A stretch of 64,000 bases of DNA from Oscheius onirici. Lineage: Eukaryota; Nematoda; Chromadorea; Rhabditida; Rhabditidae. The stretch spans positions 5,952,001-6,016,000 of the forward strand of contig OW051471.1 of NCBI GenBank assembly GCA_932521025.1. The letters run 5' to 3'. Positions 48,601 through 60,443 of the stretch are shown one piece after another. The notes beneath the pieces were generated by a model. The model saw nothing but the letters and a program-made list of their open reading frames with translations, made no database searches and had not been told where the DNA came from. Each line of letters starts with the position of its first letter. The stretch's first letter is position 1. Both the position numbers and the translations under genes were made by a program.

Positions 48601-51600
48601 ACATTGATGTACTCGATCATCAGGACGGATCGTTTACAGTAAAATATACTGCACCGAAGCCTGGAGCCTATCAGGTATTGAAGAAAACATGAAAATACAA
48701 CCAATTTTCAGTTGAATGTGGTGTTTGCTGGAGAAGAAATGTCTCCTATCGAGATCAATGTACAGCCACGCGTTGACACTTCTGGAATAACCGTATCAGG
48801 ACTGGAAAACAGTGAGTTTAAAACTTTTGGAGTTTTTTAACGGCGTGGAGTAGTTTTGTGTATAACGTTTTTCTTTTTCTATTTTTCTTGTAGTGTTGCA
48901 TGGTTTTTTATTTATATGTTTTGTTGCTGTGCGGTGCTGTCAATTTTCAAGTCTCTTCAAGACCACTTTCCAGGTATCATCACTATTCATCACGAAAAAG
49001 AAATTCATGTGTTTACTGTGGATGGAGAAAATACTCGAATTGTAATTACGAGCCCGTCGGGACGAGTAGTCGAAGCAATCATCGAAGAGACTCCCACAGG
49101 ACTTCGTGTCCGATTCACGCCTTCAGAAACAGGAGACTACAGCATCAGCGTCACCTATCAAGACATCCCCGTCGGATCCTCCTATACACTTCAGTCCGTC
49201 TGCTGTCCTGATCTTCCGACAACAAGTACCGTCTGCGCAGAAGCGGAATATGTCGTCGCCGGTTCTGGACCAGCTCAACCAGAGAGAGTTGTCGTGACTG
49301 GGCCTGGACTAGGTCCAGTAGTAGCCCAAACTCCAACTTATGTGATCATCGACACTTCCATGGCCGGATTCGGTGACATTGATCTCTTTGTAGATGGTCC
49401 TACAAGAACTCCAGTCCACTGCACAGACAATCAGGATGGAACCTTGACTATGCACTACACTCCAAAGTCAGCCGGTCTCTACTGGCTAAGAGTCATGTTC
49501 AATCAACAACATATACCTGGAAGTCCATTCCAAGTGGTTGCTGTAGGAGCTTCTCTCATGCCTTCGCCTCGGATTCTACCCGAAATGGAAAAACCAGACT
49601 CGCCTTTTACCTCGTTGTCCAGTGAATCTTCTTCACAACGGACCACACCGGTAGTTTAATGATCTCTCTTGTTAGTAGACAAGAGGCGGTTGTGATATCT
49701 GAATACTGTTCTATCCTCAATTCATCACTTGCCCCCTGCTCAAACTTGTGTATAGAATAAAGTCTTTTATTCAGTTGAGAATAACTGATGTGTCTTTGAC
49801 TAACCTTTCTTTTTTGTGACTTTTCTTTTAGAAGCTCACTTCCTCGGTCAAAAAGTGAAGGTTGCTGTCAATGCTTCCCATCTCAAAGCCAAAGATGGAG
49901 GAGCTCGTGTTTTCATTCATGAAAACGACTCCAAAATGGAACTACCAGTTCTGAAAAAAGGAACTGGTCTTTATGAGGCTACATATGTGTCAACTCATAC
50001 TGGAACCGTCACTGCTGAAGTATAAACCTCACTTTTTGTATCAGAATGGAAAACTTCAGATAACTTACGACAGAGAGCCTGTGATTACTGCTCCCATAAC
50101 TGTCGTCCCCGGCTCAGATCCAAGCCGAGTTGTCGCTGACTTTGACAAAATAAGAGAACCTATTGTTGGAAAACCAGCTGAATTTAATATCGACACGAAG
50201 GTGAACAAAACTGACAGATTATCCTATTGTTAACAGAATGCTGGAGAGGGAGAGCTGTCTATTATCATTGGCGGTCCGGCTGAATGCGCTTGCAAAATTT
50301 CTGACAATGGAGATGGATCGTGTACGGCCAGATTCACTCCTCCAGTCCCAGGCAAATATGTCATCGGAGTCAAATACGGAGATGACAAAACTCATGTCCC
50401 CAGTATAACATTTATTGGTTTGTAAAAAGTCAGAGTTCAGATTCGCCTTTCAACTGTCGAGCAGACTACGGGCTCCATCCAGAAAATGTCTATGTGAGTG
50501 GTTTGTCCCACGAAGTCAACGCAGAGGAACCTGTCGTTTTTGAAGTGAACACAGAGAATACAAAAGATCTTCCAGTTCGCTGTCTTCTTCCCAAAGGTTA
50601 TTGCTATTTGCCTCTAAAACCCTATGCTTTTAGCACAACCAGAACCAGTGATCGAAAAACATGGCAGAACACATCGAGTGAAGCTAGCGGTTAAGGGAGA
50701 ATCGGGAGAAGCAGTTCCGGTCCAAATCTTCTATGGCGACACTCCCATCAAAGGAAGTCCTTTTATCCTGAAAATTGCAAGGTCAAGTTTCCCGGAAAAT
50801 GTCAAGATTCTCAATGCGGATCCTGGTACTCTTTCTATGAGCATGTCAACCAACATCTGTTTCAGATAAAGCCAAACTTCAAACGACTGAAGAAGAAACC
50901 AAGATTGTCGTCGACACCCGGGAGTGCGGGAAATCCAAGTCACTTGGAGTGGATGTATTTGTAGGTCAACAAAGGGTAATACACGGTCTGTAAGTTTTAG
51001 GGACCAGATGGAAAGACACGAAAGTGCGACGTGAGGCCAGGTACTGAGGAAGGGCTTTACGAAGTTGTCTTTACTCCCGATGAATCTGGACAGTACAAGG
51101 TCAATCTGTTCCTTGATGGAGTTTCCACCAATATGGATGTGACTGTCAACGCTGTCAAGGTGGAACAAAACAGTCAGTTGGTATTACGTTTTGGAGGAAT
51201 CCAATGTTTAGAGCGATCAACAGTAACCGTGAATTCTTCTTCGCTGCTCAGTTTCCGAAGACCTCATTTAGCTGGTGTTGTAACTGCCCGAAATGATATA
51301 CCGAATGCTGCTGAAATCGGTTCTTAAAGAGCTTTAGAGAACACATTAGTGTTTCAGCAATCAGCTCTCGACCCGACTCGCGAGGACAGGTCGTAGATGA
51401 AGTGACTGTCATTCCGAAAAAGATTGGCTCTAACACAACCAGATTCTATTACGGAGACAAAGAGTTTTATCAGTTCTCTTATGAGGTAAGAACATCGCTA
51501 CTACGCACGAAACACTTCTCCCGCTGTCCACTAATTGTTAATTAAAATACCAATATTTAGTTATTCAAAAGGTATTTGACGGGATATCCAGTTACAGAAA

Positions 51601-54600
51601 TAGTTTGAATGTTTAGTCATTACAAGGTTGACAACGCCCTTCCAGGGCTAAAGTAGAAATTCGTGACTGCGCTCTGTCACGGAGCCCTAGTTGTGGTTCC
51701 CCTTTCATTCCTCCTTTGTTACTCTCCTCCAGGCACTCTCCCTGACCGTCCAAAGAAACTACCGAAATTGTATTTGAACCCGGCAGCGTGACTTTTCTTC
51801 CCCGGGGAAGAAAAGTCCCAAGAGGGGGGAAGAAACGTCCCAAATGGGGGGGGGGGAAGAAAAGTGACTTCCCCATGGGACTTCCCCCCCCCCCCCCCCC
51901 CTTGCAGCTTTTATGAAAGTATTCTAACTGACGGTTGATTTTTATTGAAGCAAGGATATGCAACAACTTTCATTTTTTACTCAGTCACGTCTATAGAATG
52001 CTCCGAAATGTTTGCCTTTTTTGTTTGCACTACTATGATGCCACATTCGACGGGTCCTAGTGTATAACGACCGGTCCGTCACTAACTCCAAGCTCAAAAG
52101 TTACCATCTAATCTCGACAAAACTTTAGCTGACTCGTTTTGACTTGTTCGAGATCACGGACAAACACAAACAGAATCACACACACATCTCTCTACTACTA
52201 AAGCGTCTCTCTACTACTAAAGCGCAGTGGTGTCGATGGTGGACTCTGTGTGTGTCTGTTTATTTGTTTGTCCGAGACCACGAAAAAGTCAGGACAAGTT
52301 ACCTTTTTTTAGGATTAGATCATAAGTTTTGAACATAGAGTGGGGACGAGAAATCAAATGCTTGGACAACATTCTTCGTACTTCTGAACGCCGCAGGCGC
52401 CAGGGCGGCGACAGCCGTAGTAGACGGCTGGTAGAACTTAAATAGTTTAGATAGTCATGACTATACTTGGGCAAGACTTGACTTGACTCGAGCCGAGTCG
52501 AGCTCGATTTGAGCCACGAGTTGGCTCGACATGGCCCACGAGCCGACTCGACTCGACTCGGGTCGGTCCAGAACTCGACTCGAATCGGCTCGTGACTCCA
52601 CTTTTCGACTCGACGCCCAAGTATAGTCATGACTGCATGGATTCTGTTGGGTTCTCTTCTTTTGATCCAAAAACGGTGACTATTCTTTCTAACGATGTCT
52701 CTTTATAATCTGCTCGTTTGTTTCTGGCGATTGTAAGCTGCAGCCTGACTGATCTGTCGTTCCTAATTCCACATTAACTATGTTATTGAACCGATGGAAA
52801 AACAGTCTATCGCCTAATGAGAGCAAATAGGTTTAACTGTTTTTCTACCGGCGTTTACTTCTAATCGGTGGAGAAAACAGTCACAGTTTCTTAGATCAGA
52901 GCAGAAAACCCACCAGTTTGTAGATATACATGTGTATCAGCTCAGTAGAGAGAAACCAGAACCCATCGACTAACAGTAAGGGCTCAGTCGAATCAGATGA
53001 CATAGCTTTGCTTCTCTCAGAGAATTGTGCTTTATCTGGTGATAAAACTGAAAGGACACACTTCACTCTCTGTGAGAGGCTTCTTGGGAACCATTTAGAA
53101 CAGGATTCCATGCAGCCCCCAGTTTCATACTTTGTCTTCACGGTGAAGCTTTGACCGGGCAGGGTTCCCCAATAAGAGACACAAAAAGCATTTACCTGTG
53201 TAGAACTGAATAAAAGGTTAAGACCGGTCGTTATACACTAGGACCCGTCGAATGTGGCATCTTAGTAGTCAAATTCGACGGCAAACATTTCGGAGCATTC
53301 TATAGACGTGGGGGGGGGGAAGAAAAGTCCCTGCGCCGCCCGGCCCTATCCTTAGTGAGTCTCAGTTCTACTGTCCCTTCCCTTCTCCCTCTGTCATTCC
53401 CTTCCAATTACCCCCTGTTCCTCTAAAGAAACTACAAAAGTCGTTAGAACACTTTGCGCACTTGCTTTTCCTGTCGCGACTTGTTAAAAACTAATTTGTG
53501 CACAAAGCTCCCCTCCTTATCCTCAGTTAGAGCTTCAGACACACAAACACACACAGACTTGGGAGAAATTTAAAATATATTTAAATTTTGTACTTTCTCA
53601 CTATGGAGAAAGTACCGAAAAAAACTTCCAATGCCTTTTTATGAGGTCTTGTAGAGACAGGTTTGTTGTAAAAACAAAGCGAAAGGTGTAAAGAACAAAT
53701 GTTAGTGCGCGAGAATTATTTCCGCCTGGTCGATTGTTGCGACACAGCCGGTTTGTTGCCTTGTTTAGTAGTGGAGACTCGCATCGATTTTCCCTCTCCT
53801 GAATGAGTCCGTATGTTTATCCTTCCCTCCCCGTTAATATCTCCCTGCCCTTGTGAAAAGTCGTGCAATCGGAACAACCCTCGGCTGTTTATCCCAGATG
53901 TAACAGTTGGTAGCAGCCAGATTCCCCCATCACGAGACTCGTTCGCCTCGTAACCTCTGGATTTTCACGTACATATGCGTTCTCTCGTCTCTTCTCAAAA
54001 CAGCTCTTTTGGTCATTTCACTTTTCCATATTTCTCAAAAAGCTAGTTAAAAGATTAGTATCAGTAGGATTAGGCAGAAAGTGAATGAGGAAATAAACAG
54101 CAGGCAGTTGTGTTCCATTTGCTGTTATCGCCAGTCGTTTCCGTGTGCACTACTTCTTCCAGAACATAACAAGAGTAATAATTAAATTCAGTGCTTGCCG
54201 GAACCGACGCCAATTCGGGAAGAAGTCGAAGTTTACGAGCCCGATTACTTCATAAACAACAATAACAACAATAGCCATAAGGAATACACAACCCGAGAGT
54301 TCAAGGTATTTCCCCGTTTTTCTTGTTTTGACAAGATATTTCCTAGTTCGAGACTGACACTTCTCTGAGCGTCAACCAGCTGTCTGCCGTGGTCAAAATG
54401 CCTTCGTCTAATAAACTGGATGTCGCTGAAATCATCGATAATCACGATGGTTAGACAATTTTAAACTTTGACAAACCACGTTTAGGTTCAATTCTTGTGA
54501 AATACAATCCGAAAGTTGCTGGACAACACGAATTGTCGATCTTCCAGGAAGGAAAACAAGTTCAGGTAAACAAGACTCCTACGGAAGATTTCCAATCTGT

Positions 54601-57600
54601 TTTAGGGAACACCGGTCAAGTTTTTCGTCGACTCTTACGGAGAAGGATATGCTACAGTATATGGACCGTGAGGAAATATTGAAAACAGTCATTTCAAATA
54701 ATTTCAGCGGACTTCAACAAGCTGTAGTAGGAGAGCCGGCCGCCTTCACGGTGAGAGAGAGGAACGGCATAAACAATTCCATTTTAGGTCTGCGCCAAAG
54801 GATCTCACGCGAAGGAACTCTCTGTGAGCATCGAAGGTCCTGCTCAAAGCACGATCAAGATCCATGACAATAAGGCAAGTTCTGTAAATCGCGAGTCTAT
54901 AGCTTTGTTGTAAAGAAACACAATTCTCGAAAACAAGAAGATTATTTCAGGACTCTTCGTGCTCCTGCACATGGATCCCCCCGTGTCCTGGAGAATACAA
55001 AGTCCATGTTAAACTGGGAAACAAGGAGGTCAAAAATAGTCCATTCAATGTTCTGGTTGCTGGTGAGGGACAAGTAGCTTGATTACCTTCAAAGAGATTA
55101 ATTGAAAACTTCAGAAAAGATCACATCTGTCCGTCGGATCCACGAGCGAGGTCGCTCTCAACATCTCCCAGACGGAATTGAAAGGAATCTCGGCCTCGAT
55201 CAAGTCTCCCTCTGGAATCGAAGAGCCTTGTTTTGTTCGTCTGATTGAAGGTGGACGACTGGGAGTCTCCTTTACTCCACGAGAATGTGGAGAACATCTC
55301 ATTACGGTCAAACGCGATGGAAAACTTCTCCCAAAGGCTCCCTTCAAGATCAAGGTTCTCAAACTCAATAGCAACATGAGCAGTTCCGTTGCAGGTCGGC
55401 AAAGACCAAGTTGGTGATGCTAGCAAGGTTGAAGTCACCGGAGAAGGAAAGACGCGAGCGATCTGTCAGCAAGAAAACGAACTTCTTGTCAATACGAGCA
55501 AAGCAGGTATGTTCTGACGTATTTTTTGTTCAGAGTTCTTGTGACTAATAGGATTACAATGATTACTTTGTCGTCGCCCCTATGCCAAACACATCGGCTA
55601 GACGACGAAAAAATGGCTCGTGCCATTTCCACCATTTGAATTCCCACGCTTTCACTGCCACAGCGCGCCAACTCTACCGTATTTGGTGGCCGCTGTCACC
55701 CGCGCCCTAATCCTACTGCTCTTGCAGTCGTTACCTGTGGGAACTCGGTTCACGCCGGTTTCTACCAGGATTTGGGCCCATTTACTGCCATCCACTGCCG
55801 TTACTGCAAGGCAATCATTGCCATGCTTCCACACTGCCTTTCCTGCCGACAACTCGCGTTGTAGACGTGGAAAACGGAAGTATTGGCCTTGATAGATGCC
55901 TACACTGCCTATGTATCTAGGGGAGCCACCCTTTCCCCTGTTGTATACCATTGTCCCTTCTTAACATATTATTATGTATCATTGTACCCCTTACTGCCCT
56001 AACTTGCCCTCCACATGATAATTGTGCCATAATTACTATGTGGTCACATGAATCCGTGTTATATTCCACTTATGTTCACTGCCAGGTCCTACTGCCGCAA
56101 CCTAGGTCATTCCTCAGCTCAAACGGTAGTCCTTGAGGCTCTCCACCGTCCTGGAGAGCCGATGGGCCTCTGTTATCCTCCGATGCTGGAGTAAACCCCG
56201 CGTGGCCATCAAATATCGATGAAGGCGAGCCACCGGGAGGAAATCTACCGCCTCTCGGTGCCACTCCATGAACCGGATAGCTGGGCTCCGACATATTTTC
56301 ATAAAGATTCGATAAAAAAAAGATTTTAGGATTCGGTGGGCTGTCGGTCAGCGTTCAAGGCCCGTCCAAGGCAGAGTTAAGCTGCAACGAAGTGAAGCCC
56401 GGTCTAATCAAAGTCGTCTATCGTCCATCGGAGCCTGGAGTTTATGTGATCGCTATTAAGTTTGCCGATCATCATGTAAAGGATAGTCCGCTCACCATCA
56501 ATTGTACAGGAAAGGGAGCTGGTCTAGTCAAGCAGGAAATCAGCAAAAAGGCTGAGCAGGCAAGAGATTTTGTGCTTCAAAAAAGAACGTTTCTTTCAAG
56601 GCAAATGTCTGTCTGCCTGACCACGAGGGAAACATCTACTTGAAGTTGGCAAACACGTCGCCGATGGACATTTCTGCCCGCATCATGGATCCGAAAGGAA
56701 AGACGGAAGATGTGGAAATGAGAGATCAAGGAGACCAGTTTTATCTCGTAAAGCGAGTTATTACTGACTTATTTAACAAATGATTGACTTCAGATTCAAG
56801 CCTCATGTGGAAGGAGTTCATCAATTGTCTGTTATGCACAAAGATGCCCATGTCAATGGATCGCCCTTCCCATTCACCGTTGGTTCTTTCGGAGAAGGAG
56901 GAGCTCACAAGGTTCGCGCCTCTGGAGCTGGAATCATTCGCGGAGAGACTAACTCTGCCAACTCCTTCAACGTAAGGCTCTCTTAGAAAGATATTCAGAG
57001 AATTTCAGATTTACACTCGGGAAGCAGGTCCTGGTAATTTGACTGCTGCCATCGAGGGTCCAGCCAAAGCCACCGTCAAGTTTGAGGACCACAAGGATGG
57101 AAGTTGTCATGTTGATTATAAGGTAGCCGTTGCCGGAGAATATAATATCGCAGTTAAATTCAACGACAAGCACATACCCGACTCGCCGTTCAAGGTTCTT
57201 CTTTGTTAAAACAATTTTAAAGGTCTATTAGGTGTTCATCGCTGCTGCTACTGGTGAAGCAAGAAAGCTCGAAATAGCTCAATTCCACGATAATGTGCCA
57301 GTAGGAAAAGCCTTCACTTTCACTGTTCTCACTCACAGAGCTAAGGGGCATCTCGAAGCCAAGGTACATCTTGTTCCTTCTTATCCTAAGTAATTGTTTG
57401 TAGGTGCTCGGCCCGAATAATGAGCAATTTGAGACGATTGATATCGTCCCGATTGAGGAAGGAGAAAGCTATGCTCTGAGATTCATTCCAAAAGACTGTG
57501 GAAACTATTACATTTACGTGACTTTGGACGGAGCCCCGATGAGAGATTCCCCTCTCCGACTGCGAGTTGGAGCTAAGGATCTCAGCGATCCAACAGCACT

Positions 57601-58358
57601 TTCTGCTTCTGGCGAAGGACTCGTTTCGGGAGTGACTGGTCACAAGAACGAGTTTGTGATCAGCAGTGTCAATGCCGGAGCTGGAGTATTGACAGTGCAT
57701 GTCGATGGCCCCAGTAAAGTGACGCTAGATGTGTATGAACTGGACTTGGGCTACAAAGTTCGCTTCACTCCAATGGCTCCAGGAGATTATTTTGCAGCAG
57801 TCAAATACAATGGTACAGTTTGCATACTACTACAGAAATAAAAATTCAGGCATCCACATTCCCGGCTCTCCGTTCAAAATCCCCGTTTCTGGAAAAGAAC
57901 TTGGTGGAAACGGCTACAACGAGACGTCGTTCGTAAAGATCGATGCTGTCGCGAAGACTAGCAAAGGAACGGTCGCAGTTGTGCCAGAGTACAGAGGAGA
58001 CGCTTCCAAAGTCGTCGCCAAAGGAGCTGGGCTCAACAAATTCTTCCCCGGTCGTCCCGCCGTTTTTACGGTCGACACAGCTTTGGCTGGTAGATTTTTT
58101 ATGTTTTTTTTTTCAAACATTATTGTTACAGGATCCAACCTTTTGATGGTCGGAGTGATCACAACCAAGGGTCCGTGTGAGGAAGTCATTGTGAAAAACC
58201 AGGGAAACGGCCACTTTTCCGTATGCTACCGAATCCAGGACAGAGTCAAAGGATTCATTTTCGTCAAATACGGAGATCAGGTACTCAGTATGGTTGAAGT
58301 TCGAAAAAAGTTTGAATTTTAGGAGATCCCTGGAAGTCCCTTCGCCATTGAGCCCTAA
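45659..58358 (+). CDS. fln-1: Filamin: actin-binding CH1-CH2 plus about 20 Ig-filamin repeats
   Basis: Many short exons. Exons 1-3 are 45659-45706, 45748-45908 and 45946-46070. CH1 shows [33 protein letters not shown] and [15 protein letters not shown]2 shows [45 protein letters not shown] and [12 protein letters not shown]. About 20 Ig-filamin repeats follow, with recurrent PG-Y-x-V and HIPGSPF motifs. The last repeat reads [23 protein letters not shown] and [10 protein letters not shown], matching the dimerisation repeat of vertebrate filamins. Filamin dimers crosslink cortical actin and anchor membrane proteins. The canonical dimerisation repeat favours the fln-1 type over fln-2. Two large introns (51486-54191 and about 55508-56328) hold inserted repeats. 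A possible early end at 49657 would give a short form. Confidence 0.9.
49657..49761 (+). terminator. fln-1: Alternative stop and AATAAA inside filamin
   Basis: The exon encoding the eighth or so Ig repeat reads past [10 protein letters not shown] into a Ser/Pro-rich tail ([19 protein letters not shown]) and a TAA at 49657-49659. AATAAA follows at 49756-49761. The next filamin exon begins only about 90 bp later. This looks like an alternative 3' end that yields an actin-binding form without the dimerisation repeat. Confidence 0.55.
51790..51905. repeat. G-run and C-run low-complexity tract
   Basis: Short repeats of a ggggaagaaaagtccc type, with an 11-G run near 51850 and a C run of about 17 near 51886. 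The two runs can pair as a hairpin, or form four-stranded structures. A similar g-run followed by aagaaaagtccc recurs at 53312-53333, on the other side of the TIR element. Confidence 0.8.
52189..52431 (+). mobile_element. Helitron-like copy with a duplicated 5' end
   Basis: It begins TCTCTACTACTAAAGCG, and this end is repeated in tandem 19 bp downstream (52208). It ends with the gccgcaggcgcc tract, a hairpin (agccgt ... acggct) and CTGG|T at 52431. It is nested in the TIR element. Confidence 0.65.
52454..52633. mobile_element. Palindromic element rich in gactcga motifs
   Basis: The outer arms agtcatgactatacttgggc (left) and gcccaagtatagtcatgact (right) are exact reverse complements. The roughly 140-bp interior is made of interspersed gactcga, gagtcg and gctcg words, so much of it can also fold. 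Non-coding. Confidence 0.7.
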
Positions 58359-58515
58359 CTACCATCATAATAATAGTAGCCAACAAAATATCATCTTATG
58401 CTTTATCGAAAATGGGTTTTTCCTTGAGGTCTGCTCAAACTGCCTTTTCCGCTTACTTATTTGTATGAGGATCCATAGACTTCTATGTCAGCCCCGTGTC
58501 TAGTTGCACAATTCT

Positions 58516-58521
58516 AATAAA
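58516..58521 (+). terminator. fln-1: AATAAA poly(A) signal of filamin
   Basis: A hexamer about 157 bp after the filamin TAA (58356-58358), just before the stop codon of the convergent fahd-1 gene. Confidence 0.55.
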
Positions 58522-58527
58522 TTCATT

Positions 58528-59283
58528 CTATTCGACCACAAACTTGGTGCTCTGAATTCCAGTAATTCCAAACTCGAGAACATCTCCGGAGACTACTCGA
58601 CAAACGCCGGCGGGAGTTCCAGTCAGAAGAAGATCTCCCTCTTCCAGAGTCACAAATCGGCTGATATATTCGATCAGAGTCGGAATGTCGAAAATCATGA
58701 CATCGGTACGGCAGCGCTGTTTGTCTACTCCGTTGATTTTACAGAACAGCTCCACGTTGTGTGGGTCTGGGATCTGAAAGAGGGAGGGAATGAAAAGAAA
58801 AGAGAACTCACAGTCGACTTTTCGATGAACTTTGACACGGGACAAGACGTATCGAAAGATTTGGCCAGAAACCACGGTGCTCCGGACTTTTTCGCCTCGT
58901 CCTTAATTTTTCTAAATTAGAATATTTTTCAGAGGTACCTGGAAATCGCGAGCAGTCATGTCCAGAGCCATAGCGTAGCCTCCAACATATTCATAAGCAT
59001 CGGCCTTTTTGACGTTCTGCGCTCTTTTCGAGATGACGATGGCCAGTTCCACCTCTTGGTGAAGATTCTCACAGCCGGGAGGAATCCGAATCTTCTCTCC
59101 TTCCTCGATCAAAGAATTCGTTGTCTTATTGAAAACGATTAAATATATACAAAAAAATATTACCTTGACAAAAAGCATCGGCTTTTTCGGGATTGGATTG
59201 CCCAGTTCCAGAGCATGGTCCTTGTAGTTTCGACCAACGCAAACTATCTTTTTGGCAAGATTTCGGAAACCAGCAAGACTCAT
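58528..59283 (-). CDS. fahd-1: FAHD1-type acylpyruvate hydrolase / oxaloacetate decarboxylase
   Basis: Four exons on the minus strand: 59283-59164, then from 59124, and two more down to the stop at 58528. The protein starts MSLAGFRNLAKKIVCVGRNY. Family signatures appear in order: GRNYKDHALELGNPIPKKP, then the metal-binding stretch NLHQEVELAIVISKR with its conserved acidic residues, then EYVGGYAMALDMTARDFQ, AKSFDTSCPVSKFI, IPDPHNVELFCKINGV, and LEEGDLLLTGTPAGV near the end. The length of about 210-220 residues matches FAHD1. The enzyme hydrolyses acylpyruvates and decarboxylates oxaloacetate in mitochondria. No strong N-terminal targeting peptide is visible beyond a mildly basic start. The splice DFQ|DEAKK needs an AAG acceptor. 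It is convergent with filamin, 170 bp between stop codons. Confidence 0.92.
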
Positions 59284-60212
59284 CGTTCTGAAATGACAGA
59301 ATAGACTGTGATTCAGAGCACTATTTTGGCTTGAGAATAATCCGTCAAGTTCTGTTCTAGCTTGTCAAAGTTCTATAAATGTCCGCATTTAAAAGACTTG
59401 AAGAAAAAGAAAAAGTATCTAGAAGGTTAAAAGAGAAATTGTAAGCGGTCAGCCTATCGATTTGACGCGGGCGGGTTCCGCGTCTCCTGTTCAAATCCGC
59501 CATATTTTATCGTTCATTGGATTCCAAAAAATCCAGAAAGGCAACGTCTTTCTTTGACACTACACACGAGTTGTGTCAACAAGTGCTCTACGACGAAATT
59601 GTCTTCTTGGATGAACTCGTTCCCGTAAAGTTTCGAAGATCCTAAGTTCTATCTTTTGTCTGTGTTCAATCGATTTGTTCCAGCTTGACTCCAAAACATG
59701 AAGGACTCTTGAATGTCTATTTGGGAGAGACGTCCTAACAGCTGAAAAAGTACAATCTTGCTCTTCGGGTACACTCTCTTTCTTTATCTAAATCCTAATT
59801 CAGAAAATATATTCTGTAGGATAAAACATACCAGCCGACTTCGTCTGACGTACCCCATTTCGTACCCCTACAACAGTAATAGAGTTTTCCAAGTTTTTCC
59901 AAGTTCAAAACTAAAATGTTGCCTAAATTCTCGACAGGACATAACTTGTTACCTGCGGCTTCAGAGTGCCAAACTGTAGGGAGACTTGAAAGCAGTGAAA
60001 AGGAGATTATTTCAAAAAAAAACGGACGTGGTAGCCGGATTCCTCACAAAATTTCGTTAAAACAATTGCCCTCAGTTTCCATTTTGACAGTGCAAAGGGG
60101 TTGAAAAGTTCGAAATACATTTCGGGCGACCTTAGCGTTTTAATAAAAGAAGACCAGCCGGCTTCGCCGCCTGTCGACAGCTTTTCTACATGTGTTTTCT
60201 TATTAACTTCTG
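59284..60212. other. Spacer upstream of fahd-1
   Basis: About 930 bp with no supported gene. It contains the presumed fahd-1 promoter. A weak tRNA-like stretch at 59450-59512 was rejected. Confidence 0.5.
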
Positions 60213-60345
60213 CTCCCTTCCCCAGTCAACCGCTCTCTTCTGATCCCTTTTCTAGTCAACCGATCTCTTCTGATCCCTTCTGCTCCCTTCCCCAGTCAAC
60301 CGATCACTTCTGATCCTGTCATGTCTTCTTCCTTCCCTAATCAAT
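60213..60345 (+). repeat. Minisatellite, about 27-bp unit
   Basis: Imperfect tandem copies of a unit built from ttccccagtcaaccgat and ctcttctgatccc. The same unit forms a second array at 61488-61612. Both arrays lie just upstream of a SINE-like copy. Confidence 0.75.
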
Positions 60346-60377
60346 CGGATCTTTTTCATTCTTTCTCAGGGGTCACA

Positions 60378-60440
60378 TCTAAACTATCTAAAACGCAATG
60401 GTGTCTGTCGTGGACTCTGTTTGGATGAACCTGTCCCTGC
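60378..60440 (+). mobile_element. 5' end of a Helitron-like copy
   Basis: TCTAAACTATCTAAAACGC preceded by A, followed by aatggtgtctgtcgtggact, as in the copy at 12431. The 3' end is missing; the sequence passes into the SINE-like element. Confidence 0.5.
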
Positions 60441-60443
60441 CAA

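Larger units (their letters stand above)
51986..53311. mobile_element. 1.33-kb element with about 90-bp terminal inverted repeats
   Basis: The left arm (51986-52077) begins cacgtctatagaatgctccg and ends tgtataacgaccggtc. The right arm (53222-53311) is its reverse complement, with one poorly matching stretch of about 20 bp in the middle. No transposase frame lies between them. It holds a Helitron-like copy (52189-52431) and a palindrome (52454-52633), so it is a non-autonomous DNA transposon that was itself invaded. Confidence 0.75.
51624..53575 (+). mobile_element. Split copy of the 420-bp element in a filamin intron
   Basis: The left part (about 51624-51785: caaggttgacaacgccc through attgtatttgaaccc) and the right part (about 53342-53575: cttagtgagtctcagt through cacacagacttggg) match consecutive parts of the copy at 37942-38362. 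About 1.55 kb of other DNA separates them. Confidence 0.65.

Noticed and set aside
55951-56302. Minus-strand frame with a faint histone H2A-like stretch ([11 protein letters not shown]) in a filamin intron
   Set aside because: The similarity covers about ten residues and fails on both sides; probably chance in inserted DNA.
59450-59512. tRNA-like sequence with a tgttcaaatcc B-box
   Set aside because: The T-stem does not pair and the central hairpin has no U33 or proper anticodon loop, so I cannot support a tRNA gene.
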